Assembly (NCBI GenBank): GCA_035403465.1
Contig: DAONFG010000023.1
Coordinates: 1-51,021 of the forward strand
Reading direction: 5' to 3'
DNA: 51,021 nucleotides
Source: JAAYBQ01 sp035403465
GTDB taxonomy: Bacteria; Spirochaetota; UBA4802; UBA5550
Position numbers and translations under genes: made by a program. A model generated the notes under the pieces. That model saw nothing but the letters and a program-made list of their open reading frames with translations, was not told the origin of the DNA and ran no database searches. Of this stretch, positions 1-6,962 are shown piece after piece (within the stretch, counting starts at the first letter, position 1; each line of letters opens with the position of its first letter).

Positions 1-538
1 TCATCTAGGTGGTCTTGATATTATGCCAGTTTCCACACGATAGTCTGAAGAGCCAGAAAAAATAATCCCTTTGAAAATAATGACTGATAAAATTAATAAA
101 GTTATAGAAATAAAAAATGAATTCAATATTCCTGATTTTATATTAAATGCAAGAACTGATTCATTGAGATCTATAAATAACAGAAATGAAGCATTAAAAA
201 TAGCTATAGAAAGATGTAATAATTATCTCGAACTTGGCGCTGATATTTGTTTTGTTACTTATGTACAAACAAAAGAGGAAATAAAGCTTTTAAAGAAAGA
301 AATAAATGGTCCTCTAAGTATTGCAGCTGGTTTGCCATATAATATTAAAGAATTTAGCATCAATGATTGTGTTGAATATGGAGTCGAGCGTGTTAGTTTA
401 CCATCAATCCTGATTTCAGCATCAATCAAATCAATGCATTCGATGTTGAATGAAATTATGAGATCAGGAACTTTTAATGAGATAATAAAAGATGATAAAT
501 TAATCAATATCAATGTCTTATCAGAATTATTGAAATAA
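1..538 (+). pseudogene. isocitrate lyase/PEP mutase family cassette gene, 5' broken
   Basis: The intact part (71-538, from a TTG or the ATG at 80) encodes the C-terminal two thirds of a PEP-mutase/isocitrate-lyase-like TIM barrel. It has the family signature NARTDS near residue 26, then a segment like the family's A-x-x-Y-x-x-A-GAD region (NNYLELGADICFV), and the late PLSIAAG and GVERVSLP motifs. The family cleaves or forms C-C or C-P bonds next to a carboxylate; the substrate here cannot be told. Upstream, one frame ends in DSLKSQKK and then a stop, and the family pattern resumes in another frame as KIIPLKI right after a six-A run at 57-62. This looks like a one-base slip. The earlier barrel strands lie off the window edge or are degraded. 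An attC site follows the stop by about 60 bases, so the gene is probably an integron cassette gene. A shorter real gene starting at 71 is possible but would lack much of the barrel. Confidence 0.6.
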
Positions 539-591
539 ATTGCCTGTGCCGTCCATGGCGTCGGCAAATTGTTGCAATCCTGGCAGTGCGA

Positions 592-696
592 CTTCAGATA
601 ACAAATCTTATGCGCTTCACTCCCTGGCCGTCGTTCGGGCTACGCCACATCGCGCAAAAGACCGCCGCAACGTCAGGTAAGCAAGACGTTATATGA
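592..696 (+). mobile_element. attC recombination site of an integron cassette
   Basis: The segment is an imperfect palindrome about 95 nt across with the layout of an attC site. The outer box ATAAC (598-602) is complementary to GTTAT (688-692). The next inner pair is CTTA (607-610) with TAAG (678-681), separated from the outer boxes by unequal spacers. A further TGCGC/GCGCA pair (611-615/652-656) lies inside. The GC-rich centre contrasts with the AT-rich cassettes on both sides. Integron integrases cut the folded bottom strand at the G/TT of the right-hand box, so the boundary between two cassettes would fall at about 688. No integrase gene is in the window. The same left-end sequence recurs at 1447, which supports a family of sites rather than a chance hairpin. 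Confidence 0.7.
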
Positions 697-801
697 AATT
701 GACCCCCCTTGATTTTTTACCAAAAAGTGTTCTTCGAATAAATCTTTCGTCTGTTATTCGTGGTAAAATTAAGTTGCAATTAATTTAATATATTATTACT
801 T

Positions 802-811
802 TGTAATTACA
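802..811. promoter_or_regulatory. possible autoregulatory palindrome upstream of the antitoxin gene
   Basis: TGTAATTACA is a perfect 10-bp palindrome that ends 4 bases before the AGAGGTG ribosome-binding site of the MazE-like gene, within a very AT-rich stretch. AbrB/MazE-fold antitoxins usually bind palindromes at their own promoter, so this is a reasonable operator candidate. It is short, and AT-rich DNA produces such palindromes by chance. Confidence 0.3.
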
Positions 812-827
812 TAAAAGAGGTGATGTA

Positions 828-1073
828 ATGATTGCAAAAGTTATTCAAATAGGAAATTCCAAGGGCATCAGAATCCCCAATCAGATATTGAAAGAAATGA
901 ATATTGAAACTCAGTTAGAACTAATAATAAGTGATAAAAAAGATGAAATAATCTTAAAACCATTACACAAAGTAAGAGATGGATGGAATGATTCATTTAA
1001 AAAAATGAAATCATCTGACGAAGATAAACTTATTATCGATGATTCACTTGATCTCAATGAATGGGAATGGTAA
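828..1073 (+). CDS. MazE/AbrB-type antitoxin
   Basis: This 81-residue protein begins with the swapped-hairpin AbrB/MazE DNA-binding fold: the N-terminal pattern AKVIQIGNSKGIRIP, and a second strand pattern LELIISDKKDEIILKP at about 31-46. The C-terminal 30 residues are acidic and end in NEWEW, as expected for the flexible tail that wraps around and blocks a MazF toxin. The start is fixed by AGAGGTG at 815-821, just upstream of ATG. It sits 2 bases before the proposed toxin start, and the pair fills the cassette between the attC site at 592-696 and the half site at 1447. Its role would be to neutralise the toxin and to repress the pair. The family assignment is confident; the pairing rests on gene order and the fit of the neighbour. 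Confidence 0.88.
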   Translation: MIAKVIQIGNSKGIRIPNQILKEMNIETQLELIISDKKDEIILKPLHKVRDGWNDSFKKMKSSDEDKLIIDDSLDLNEWEW

Positions 1074-1075
1074 AA

Positions 1076-1399
1076 ATGGAAATATATCAGTATCATATAT
1101 ACCTTGTGAATCTAGATCCGACAATTGGCCATGAAATTAAAAAAACTCGTCCATGCCTTGTTGTGTCACCAGATGAAATGAATGAAAATATACAGACAGT
1201 CATTATTGCCCCAATGACTACAAAGTCACATAGATACCCGACCAGGGTACCAGTGACTGTTCAAAATAAAAAAGGATGGATTGTATTAGATCAAATCAGA
1301 ACCATAGATAATCAGCGGCTCATTAAAAAGATCTGTAAGATAAATAACGAAACTATAAAAGATGTTAAAAGTATTATTAAAGAGATGCTTGTTGATTAA
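1076..1399 (+). CDS. mazF: MazF/PemK-family endoribonuclease toxin
   Basis: The protein has the full MazF/PemK plan in about 107 residues: the first strand YHIYLVNLDPTIGHEIKKTR, followed by PCLVVSPDEMN, IIAPMTT, and GWIVLDQIRTID with the conserved Asp/Gln/Arg cluster. The family cleaves mRNA at short sequence motifs and is held inactive by its antitoxin. ATG codons occur at 1061, 1067 and 1076; 1076 gives the usual short N-terminus (MEIYQYHIY) and follows the antitoxin stop by 2 bases, whereas 1061 would overlap the antitoxin gene. Toxin-antitoxin cassettes are well known in large chromosomal integrons, where they are thought to stabilise the array. No key residue appears to be missing, so the toxin is probably functional. 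Confidence 0.9.
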   Translation: MEIYQYHIYLVNLDPTIGHEIKKTRPCLVVSPDEMNENIQTVIIAPMTTKSHRYPTRVPVTVQNKKGWIVLDQIRTIDNQRLIKKICKINNETIKDVKSIIKEMLVD

Positions 1400-1446
1400 C
1401 TATTTTAAAAATAAACTTAAAAAATTTTTGTTCGAATTGGGATTCA

Positions 1447-1475
1447 ACTTCATATAACAACGCTTACCCACGGTG
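1447..1475 (+). mobile_element. truncated attC (left half only)
   Basis: ACTTCATATAACAA at 1447-1460 matches the left end of the first attC site (ACTTCAGATAACAA at 591-604) at 13 of 14 positions and is followed by CGCTTACCC, with a CTTA inner box. It lies 48 bases after the toxin stop, where the cassette's own attC should be. No right-hand GTTAT box or TAAG partner is found in the next 110 bases. The site therefore looks cut by a deletion or rearrangement, and this is where the cassette array ends and the channel gene's region begins. Confidence 0.5.
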
Positions 1476-1574
1476 CTTTCGAAAAGACTTATTTGTCTGA
1501 ACAAGCCAAAAACTTCTTGCTTTTAAAAATCAATTCTAAACAAAATAAACTTCAATTGCCGATGATGTAATAAG

Positions 1575-2924
1575 ATGTTTCATGGTATGGTGACAATGCA
1601 TCAATTCCCGGTTTTCCTGAGCAACAGCAGATTAAAAACAATATGGAACATTGCTGTCATTTTCGCGGTCCTGGCCTTTTCATTTACATTTTCATACCGC
1701 TTTACATTTCAGATTTATAAAGCAGACCTGTTGTACTGGTCGCTTATTTTTATATTTTTTCTGGATGTTCTTGTTAATTTTAATTCATCTGTCAAAATAG
1801 AACATGTTGTATCAACCGACAGAAGAACTATCGGCCTGCATTACCTCAAAAGCTGGTTTACTGTTGATTTCATTACCGCATTTCCTTTTGACGTTGTTCT
1901 TTTGCTGATTTTCGGATTACCTGACGAACATAACGGGCGTAATTTATATTTTCTCGTACTACAGATTATCACTCTTACAAAACTTTTAAAAATCCATAAA
2001 ATAACCAAAGAACTTCAGCAATATTTACGTATTAATCCCGGAGTGATGCGCCTCATGGTTTTTGCTTTCTGGTTTACCCAGGCAGTACATTATATATCTC
2101 TTGGATGGATAGTCATTGGTGCTGTTGAAGCAATGCGCATACCTGCTGACCAGTATATACGCGCCCTTTACTGGAGCGTAACAACCGTCGCAACAATTGG
2201 ATATGGCGACTATTATCCGGACCATGAAAGTAACCTCCAGATAATTTTTACTATTATTGTCCAGATTTTCGGTGTAGGTATGTATGGTTACATAATAGGT
2301 AACGTATCCGGTTTGATTGCCAACCTTGACGTAGCCCGGGCGGATTTCATTAAAAAAATTGAATCAGTTAAAGTTTATCTTGATAACAAAAAAATACCTA
2401 AAGATATGCAGGAAAAAATTCTAAGCTATTACCATTACCTCTGGGATAAGAAAAAAAATGTAACTGATGAAAACCCGTTATCAGACCTTCCTACAAGCCT
2501 GTCCCTTGAAATAATGCTGTATCTCAACCGGGACATGCTGATGAAAGTGGACCTTTTTAAAAATTCACAGGACCTTTTTGTCCGCGAGGCAATACAGATG
2601 CTCAAACCGTTGATTTATCTGCCCGAAGACGATATAATAAGGCAGGGCGAATACGGAGACTGTATGTATTTCTTAAGCAGCGGTGAGATTGAAGTCATGG
2701 TAAATGATTCACAGGTTGCCAAACTGGGTCCCGGGTCAACATTCGGTGAAACCTCCCTGCTTGTTGGAGAAAAGCGAAACGCAACAATTCATACTTTGAC
2801 CCACTGTGAAGTTTACAGGCTGTCAAAATCAGATTTTGACAGCCTGCGGTCAAGGTTCCCTGAATTCAATGCTGAAATTGAGGAAATCTCACGCCAGAGA
2901 GGCCTGGAGCGGGGACAGAGATAA
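1575..2924 (+). CDS. cyclic-nucleotide-gated potassium channel (SthK-like)
   Basis: This 449-residue protein has the plan of one subunit of a tetrameric ion channel. Hydrophobic segments S1-S4 occupy about 22-150, with a weakly charged S4 (TKLLKIHKITKEL). A pore helix and the K+ filter T207-I208-G209-Y210-G211-D212 follow, then S6 with a Gly pair near 233-242. A C-linker covers about 250-340 and a cyclic-nucleotide-binding domain about 345-440. The phosphate-binding cassette reads F390-G391-E392 then R401-N402-A403-T404: the ligand-pairing Glu and Arg are present, but the residue after the Arg is Asn where Ser or Thr is usual. Length and layout match the spirochaete channel SthK, which opens with cAMP. 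No adenylate or guanylate cyclase gene is nearby. It lies next to the integron end and is transcribed alone. Confidence 0.92.
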   Translation: MFHGMVTMHQFPVFLSNSRLKTIWNIAVIFAVLAFSFTFSYRFTFQIYKADLLYWSLIFIFFLDVLVNFNSSVKIEHVVSTDRRTIGLHYLKSWFTVDFITAFPFDVVLLLIFGLPDEHNGRNLYFLVLQIITLTKLLKIHKITKELQQYLRINPGVMRLMVFAFWFTQAVHYISLGWIVIGAVEAMRIPADQYIRALYWSVTTVATIGYGDYYPDHESNLQIIFTIIVQIFGVGMYGYIIGNVSGLIANLDVARADFIKKIESVKVYLDNKKIPKDMQEKILSYYHYLWDKKKNVTDENPLSDLPTSLSLEIMLYLNRDMLMKVDLFKNSQDLFVREAIQMLKPLIYLPEDDIIRQGEYGDCMYFLSSGEIEVMVNDSQVAKLGPGSTFGETSLLVGEKRNATIHTLTHCEVYRLSKSDFDSLRSRFPEFNAEIEEISRQRGLERGQR

Positions 2925-2936
2925 AATCTCTCCCCG
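2910..2936 (+). terminator. hairpin across the channel-gene stop codon
   Basis: CGGGGACAGAGAT (2910-2922) can pair with ATCTCTCCCCG (2926-2936) with two bulged bases and a 3-nt loop. The stem contains the stop codon of the channel gene. No T-run follows, so it may be an mRNA-protecting stem or a weak terminator rather than a classic intrinsic one. Confidence 0.4.
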
Positions 2937-3041
2937 AGCCTGTGACATTAAAAAATTTTCAGGGCTATGAATTATGGCTCTTCACACAAAAAAAGCATAT
3001 CGACACAAATCTTCACTATATTTGCGATGTAAAAAAATATC

Positions 3042-4166
3042 ATGAAAATTAAATCCTTTGAATTTAACCTCAGTGAGCTGGCAGGATCAACCGGTGACTT
3101 TGGGACACTCTTCCCCCTGGCCATAGGTTATATCGCTTTATGCGGTCTGGACTCTGCCGGGTTTCTTGTCATAATGGGCCTTGCAAATATTGTTACCGGG
3201 ATTGTATATCGTCTTCCCATGCCCATCGAACCGATGAAGGTACTTGCTGTTGTCGCAATCGCGCAGCACTGGTCACCATCTATGGTGTATGCATCAGCCT
3301 TCTCAATGGGTATTATCTGGCTGATCTTTGCAGTTACCGGCATCATTCGCTGGCTGGCCCGGATTACTCCCGAATCAGTTATACGCGGGATACAGGTTGC
3401 GCTCGGCCTGCTTCTTGCTCTGGAAGCATTTAAAATGATCTCTACGTGGTGGGCAGTTGGCCTTTTTTCAATTATCATTGTACTAATGCTTCGCCGGAAC
3501 CGTTACGCGCCCGCAGCCCTTATGCTCCTGGTTTTTGGCGCAGCCATTATGTTTGCCAGGGGAAACTTTCAACAGCTTTCACCGCCTGAATTCAGGCTTC
3601 CTTCACTCACACTCTTCACTCCCGCAGAAGTATGGCAGACGCTCATTCTTGCAGGTTTTGCGCAGGTCCCTCTGACAATCACCAACGCGACAATCTCCAC
3701 ATCATCTCTTATTAAAAAATACTGGCCGGACAAAACTGTCAGTGAACGTAAACTTTCTTTTAACCAGGGCATTATGAACCTTGTATCTTCTTTTTTTGGA
3801 GGTATGCCCATGTGCCATGGCGCAGGAGGGCTTGCAGGCCAGTACTATTTCGGCGCAAGGACAGGGGGCGCAAACATTATTGAAGGCCTGATTGAAGTAT
3901 CAATGGGACTTTTCTTTTCAGCATCGATTGCTGTAATGTTTTCATTTTTTCCAATGGCAATTATCGGCGCAATGATGTTGCTTGTTGGAATAGAACTCAC
4001 CATGTTCGCCCGCGATCAAAAATTTGACATGGATATTATTCCTTTCCTGTTAACTGTCATTTTTTCACTGGCTGTAAACATGGCATGGGGTTTTATTGCC
4101 GGGCTTGCCGTTTACCATTTTTCCCGGTATTTTGTATCAAGGAGAAAACGCCGTGATTTCATTTAA
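3042..4166 (+). CDS. MOT1-type molybdate/sulfate transporter
   Basis: This is a polytopic membrane protein of 374 residues with about ten hydrophobic segments. It contains the two family hallmarks: near the N-terminus an ELAGSTGDFGTLFPL block, followed by the YRLPMPIEPMK loop (about 56-66), and near residue 250 the FGGMPMCHGAGGLAGQYYFG loop. These are the conserved substrate-site motifs of the MOT1/SulP-related high-affinity molybdate transporters of plants, algae and bacteria. Molybdate is the likeliest substrate; sulfate or tungstate cannot be excluded. It overlaps the following SRPBCC gene by 14 bases, so the two are translated from one message. No molybdenum-cofactor gene is visible in the window. 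Confidence 0.85.
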   Translation: MKIKSFEFNLSELAGSTGDFGTLFPLAIGYIALCGLDSAGFLVIMGLANIVTGIVYRLPMPIEPMKVLAVVAIAQHWSPSMVYASAFSMGIIWLIFAVTGIIRWLARITPESVIRGIQVALGLLLALEAFKMISTWWAVGLFSIIIVLMLRRNRYAPAALMLLVFGAAIMFARGNFQQLSPPEFRLPSLTLFTPAEVWQTLILAGFAQVPLTITNATISTSSLIKKYWPDKTVSERKLSFNQGIMNLVSSFFGGMPMCHGAGGLAGQYYFGARTGGANIIEGLIEVSMGLFFSASIAVMFSFFPMAIIGAMMLLVGIELTMFARDQKFDMDIIPFLLTVIFSLAVNMAWGFIAGLAVYHFSRYFVSRRKRRDFI

Positions 4167-4614
4167 AATAAGCACCACCATTAACCGCCCGGTAGATGTT
4201 GTAGCTGATGCCCTGATGAATCCGGATAACTCACCGTATTGGCAGAAATATCTTGAACGGTTTGAAGTTATTGAATCAAAACCGGGGGGAACCGGCTCAA
4301 TTGCACGTCTGCATTACATGGAACACGGGCGGACATATATATTGGATGACCGGATGATCTACTGCGAACCAGGGAAAAAATACATATCGCAGGTTTCCGG
4401 TGATGCTATCACAGCACGGGTTGAAACTACGCTTAATGCATCAGGTAATACCACCGGGATAACCATTGAGTGGTCCGGGCAGGGTAAAATCCTTCTGCTG
4501 AAACTGCTGCTCCCCTTTTTACGCCGCAGGTTTATAAGACAGTCTGAAGAAGAGCTTGAAACATTTAAAAACCTCGTTGAAACAAGGGGGAGCAACTTTA
4601 CTTTCAAGAAGTAA
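4153..4614 (+). CDS. SRPBCC-family (START/Bet v1-like) protein
   Basis: Starting at the GTG at 4153, with AAGGAG 8 bases upstream, the product is 153 residues. It opens with the SRPBCC pattern ISFKISTTINRPVDVVADAL, followed by NPDNSPYWQKYLERFEVI and a middle LHYMEHGRTYILDDRMIY that fits the curved sheet of a helix-grip fold. The C-terminus has a hydrophobic stretch (KILLLKLLLPFLRRRF) and an acidic helix, as in many polyketide-cyclase/dehydrase-like members. These proteins bind small hydrophobic ligands; the ligand is unknown. An upstream start at 4096 would lie deeper inside the transporter gene and lacks a ribosome-binding site. The overlap with the transporter suggests co-expression, but a shared function is not evident. 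Confidence 0.75.
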   Translation: MISFKISTTINRPVDVVADALMNPDNSPYWQKYLERFEVIESKPGGTGSIARLHYMEHGRTYILDDRMIYCEPGKKYISQVSGDAITARVETTLNASGNTTGITIEWSGQGKILLLKLLLPFLRRRFIRQSEEELETFKNLVETRGSNFTFKK

Positions 4615-5497
4615 AGAACAGGTTGATGTATGCCTTCAGGGACTTTATATAATCCAGCTTGATTGCCGTTTCAACTGCCCACGACGAATCGGGGTAAGTG
4701 TTAAGCGTCTTCCTGAATATGGTTTCCGAGTCGTTCAGGTCTGGAAAAACCTTTCCGCTCAAGAAATGGCCTCTGTTATGCCTGTCAAAAAAAAGCTCAC
4801 GGTGCGCCTGGTGCAGAAGTTCATCCCCTTTCCTGTACATCCTCCATGCGTTGACCTCGTACTCGTCCCTGTATGAATCTATGATATTCAGACATTCAGT
4901 TGACCTGTAAAAATCAAATATCATTTTACTGAACACTGCGAAATGCTCCAGCAGCTCCCTGTCCTTTGAAAGCTCGGCCAGGCGCTTTATCCTGTGAAAT
5001 GATTTACGAAGCGCGAGCACAATCTCCTTGTACAGCCCTTCACCTTTCGCGTCCTCCCGCCTGTGAAAATTATACAGCCCGTACTGGAAGTATTTGTAAA
5101 TTGCATCTTTGGCATCGTCACGTATCCTGACAAACCGTGCTGCAAGTTCATCATTCGTCTCCTCCTCGCGCAGCCTGGTTGCCTCCTGCTCATCCCTTCT
5201 TACCCGTTCAGACTGCTGCCCCTGCGGTTTCTCTCCGCTGCGCTTCTGTGAGGGTTTTGCAGAGGCATATTCTTTTCCATTAGCAGTATCGGTTACGGTC
5301 TCGTTTCTAAACCTGTAACTCATGATGTCCGAATACGCAGTATTCAGCATGGTCATCTGCTCATTCGCCCACTCTTTGTTGTGCGGATTTTTGTCCGGGT
5401 GATATTTAAGCGCAAGTATCTTGAAAGACTTTGAGATATCCTCGTTGCTTGCAGTGCTCTCTACTCTGAGGAGCTTGTAACATTGGTCAATATTCAT
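4604..5497 (-). CDS. J-domain (DnaJ-like) protein
   Basis: The first 65 residues form a J domain with the invariant H33-P34-D35 loop (ALKYHPDKNPH), so the protein should stimulate the ATPase of a DnaK-type Hsp70. A charged, low-complexity linker follows (about 75-115). The rest is a helical region of about 180 residues without the Gly/Phe or zinc-finger parts of true DnaJ, so this is a class III J-protein with an unrecognised C-terminal domain. The ATG at 5497 gives MNIDQCYKLL, the usual J-domain N-terminus; the longer frame to 5551 adds residues with no family match. The gene converges on the SRPBCC gene, overlapping by 11 bases, and is divergent from tatD. Confidence 0.85.
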   Translation of the reverse strand: MNIDQCYKLLRVESTASNEDISKSFKILALKYHPDKNPHNKEWANEQMTMLNTAYSDIMSYRFRNETVTDTANGKEYASAKPSQKRSGEKPQGQQSERVRRDEQEATRLREEETNDELAARFVRIRDDAKDAIYKYFQYGLYNFHRREDAKGEGLYKEIVLALRKSFHRIKRLAELSKDRELLEHFAVFSKMIFDFYRSTECLNIIDSYRDEYEVNAWRMYRKGDELLHQAHRELFFDRHNRGHFLSGKVFPDLNDSETIFRKTLNTYPDSSWAVETAIKLDYIKSLKAYINLFFTS

Positions 5498-5730
5498 GAA
5501 AACCTGGCTCTGATATTGACGACATAATACCCCCGGCAATAATAATTTCAATAAAAATTTATATTAAACCTGTTTTCATCAGGGTAGACTTTTACTCTGC
5601 GCGTAAAAGGGCTGTTCCCTGCTTGTACCACGCCGGGGTATCGCCTTGATCATTGCCGCATATTTCTCATAATTTTTTCTTGCATTAATCATGTGTAATC
5701 CTGAAACTTTAACCATTAAAGGAAAAGGAC

Positions 5731-6516
5731 ATGATACTCGATTCGCACGCACATTTTGACATGATACTTGAGCAGAAGGGGACCTCTGAACCTGAAGTAA
5801 TCGGCAGCTTAAAGAACAGCAATGTAGAATATGCTGTGCAGGTTTCCATTGAACCCAGAGGATTTGAATGGTCCCGTGATTTTGCTTCACGCAACAGACT
5901 AAACGGCATTTTCTACACGCTCGGGATTCATCCTTCATCAAGGGCCGAGATAAAGGACCTTGAATATCTTACGGCTTTCACGGCAGAATCAATGTGGACT
6001 GATTCCGCAAAACTCCTGCTGGGCATAGGCGAATGCGGCCTCGACTACTACAGGATGCACCAGACAAAAGAGATGCAGATAAGATCATTCGAATACCAGA
6101 TCGAAGTCGCGCAACAGCATAAACTTCCACTGATTATTCACCTCCGCGAGGCAATGGACGAAGGGCTTGAAATACTTAAAAGAAAAAACGCAGACCGCGG
6201 AATCATGCACTGTTTTGCCGGTGATTCGAATACTGCAAAAAAAGTCACAGACATGGGATTCATGATCTCGTTCGCGGGAAACCTGACTTACAAGGCTGCA
6301 GTTGTACTTCATGATGCGGCAGCATATGTTCCACTCGACATGCTGCTTCTTGAAACAGATTCACCCTTCCTTGCCCCTGTACCTGTACGCGGAAAACCCA
6401 ACGTTCCCCAGAATGTGCAGCACACATACAGGTTCATTGCCGACCTGAAAAAAGTCCCCCTCTCCCGTATCGAGGATGCTGTAACAGAAAACTTTTTAAA
6501 GCTTGTGCGTTCATGA
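5731..6516 (+). CDS. tatD: TatD-family metal-dependent hydrolase
   Basis: The protein shows the TatD amidohydrolase fold at the expected length (261 residues). The N-terminal metal ligands are H6-x-H8 (DSHAHFD), then GIGECGLDYY with the bridging Glu at about 93, IIHLREA and MHCFAG with the later His ligands, and LLLETDSPFLAP with the final Asp. Members are 3'-5' exonucleases on DNA or RNA; some act in repair and some in D-aminoacyl-tRNA or peptide chemistry. AAAGGA lies upstream of the ATG. It is the first gene of a tight run (tatD, acetyltransferase, aminotransferase, NYN nuclease, unknown), with its stop overlapping the next ATG by 4 bases. Confidence 0.93.
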   Translation: MILDSHAHFDMILEQKGTSEPEVIGSLKNSNVEYAVQVSIEPRGFEWSRDFASRNRLNGIFYTLGIHPSSRAEIKDLEYLTAFTAESMWTDSAKLLLGIGECGLDYYRMHQTKEMQIRSFEYQIEVAQQHKLPLIIHLREAMDEGLEILKRKNADRGIMHCFAGDSNTAKKVTDMGFMISFAGNLTYKAAVVLHDAAAYVPLDMLLLETDSPFLAPVPVRGKPNVPQNVQHTYRFIADLKKVPLSRIEDAVTENFLKLVRS

Positions 6517-6947
6517 AAACAACAATTCCCGGACTTGTAATACGCGAAACTTGTATAACCGACCTGAACTCAATTTACAAACTCGGCCTCGAAGAGCCTC
6601 TATTCAGCTCCATGACGAACTGGAACGCAGCAGCTCTCGCAGATGCATTCTGCAGCACTGACCTGCTCGCATACACTGCAGCCAGGAAAAAAGAGGTACT
6701 GGGATTCATCATAGGCAGAATATCAGGCGATAGTGCTGAAATACTCTGGATTCTGGTAAAGCAAAAGCTCAGAAAACGGGGAATCGGCTCTTCCCTTCTT
6801 GATACTTTTGTAAATTTATCAAAAAAGGGCGGCTTAATGAATTTTTTAGTTGCCCTTTTACCGGATAAAACTGAAACAGAAGCTTTCTTCTATAAAAGAA
6901 ATATGATACAAAGGGAAAGTTTTATCAGACTTTCCGGTAAACTATAA
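6513..6947 (+). CDS. GNAT-family N-acetyltransferase
   Basis: At 144 residues this is a single GNAT domain. The N-terminal strand is IRETCITDLNSIYKL, the central strands are KKEVLGFIIGRI and AEILWILVKQKL, and the acetyl-CoA pyrophosphate loop is LRKRGIGSSLL, matching R/Q-x-x-G-x-G/A. The C-terminal EAFFYKRNMIQRESFIRL is the usual last strand pair. It resembles RimI-like protein acetyltransferases in size, but the substrate cannot be assigned. The start codon overlaps the tatD stop (ATGA), indicating translational coupling. Confidence 0.85.
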   Translation: MKTTIPGLVIRETCITDLNSIYKLGLEEPLFSSMTNWNAAALADAFCSTDLLAYTAARKKEVLGFIIGRISGDSAEILWILVKQKLRKRGIGSSLLDTFVNLSKKGGLMNFLVALLPDKTETEAFFYKRNMIQRESFIRLSGKL

Positions 6948-6962
6948 AATTGGAGTATCTCC

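Noticed and set aside
1420..1460. GTTCGAATTGGGATTCAAC looked like a tRNA T-loop region
   Set aside because: No acceptor stem, D-arm or anticodon arm can be folded around it; the following bases fit an attC left end.
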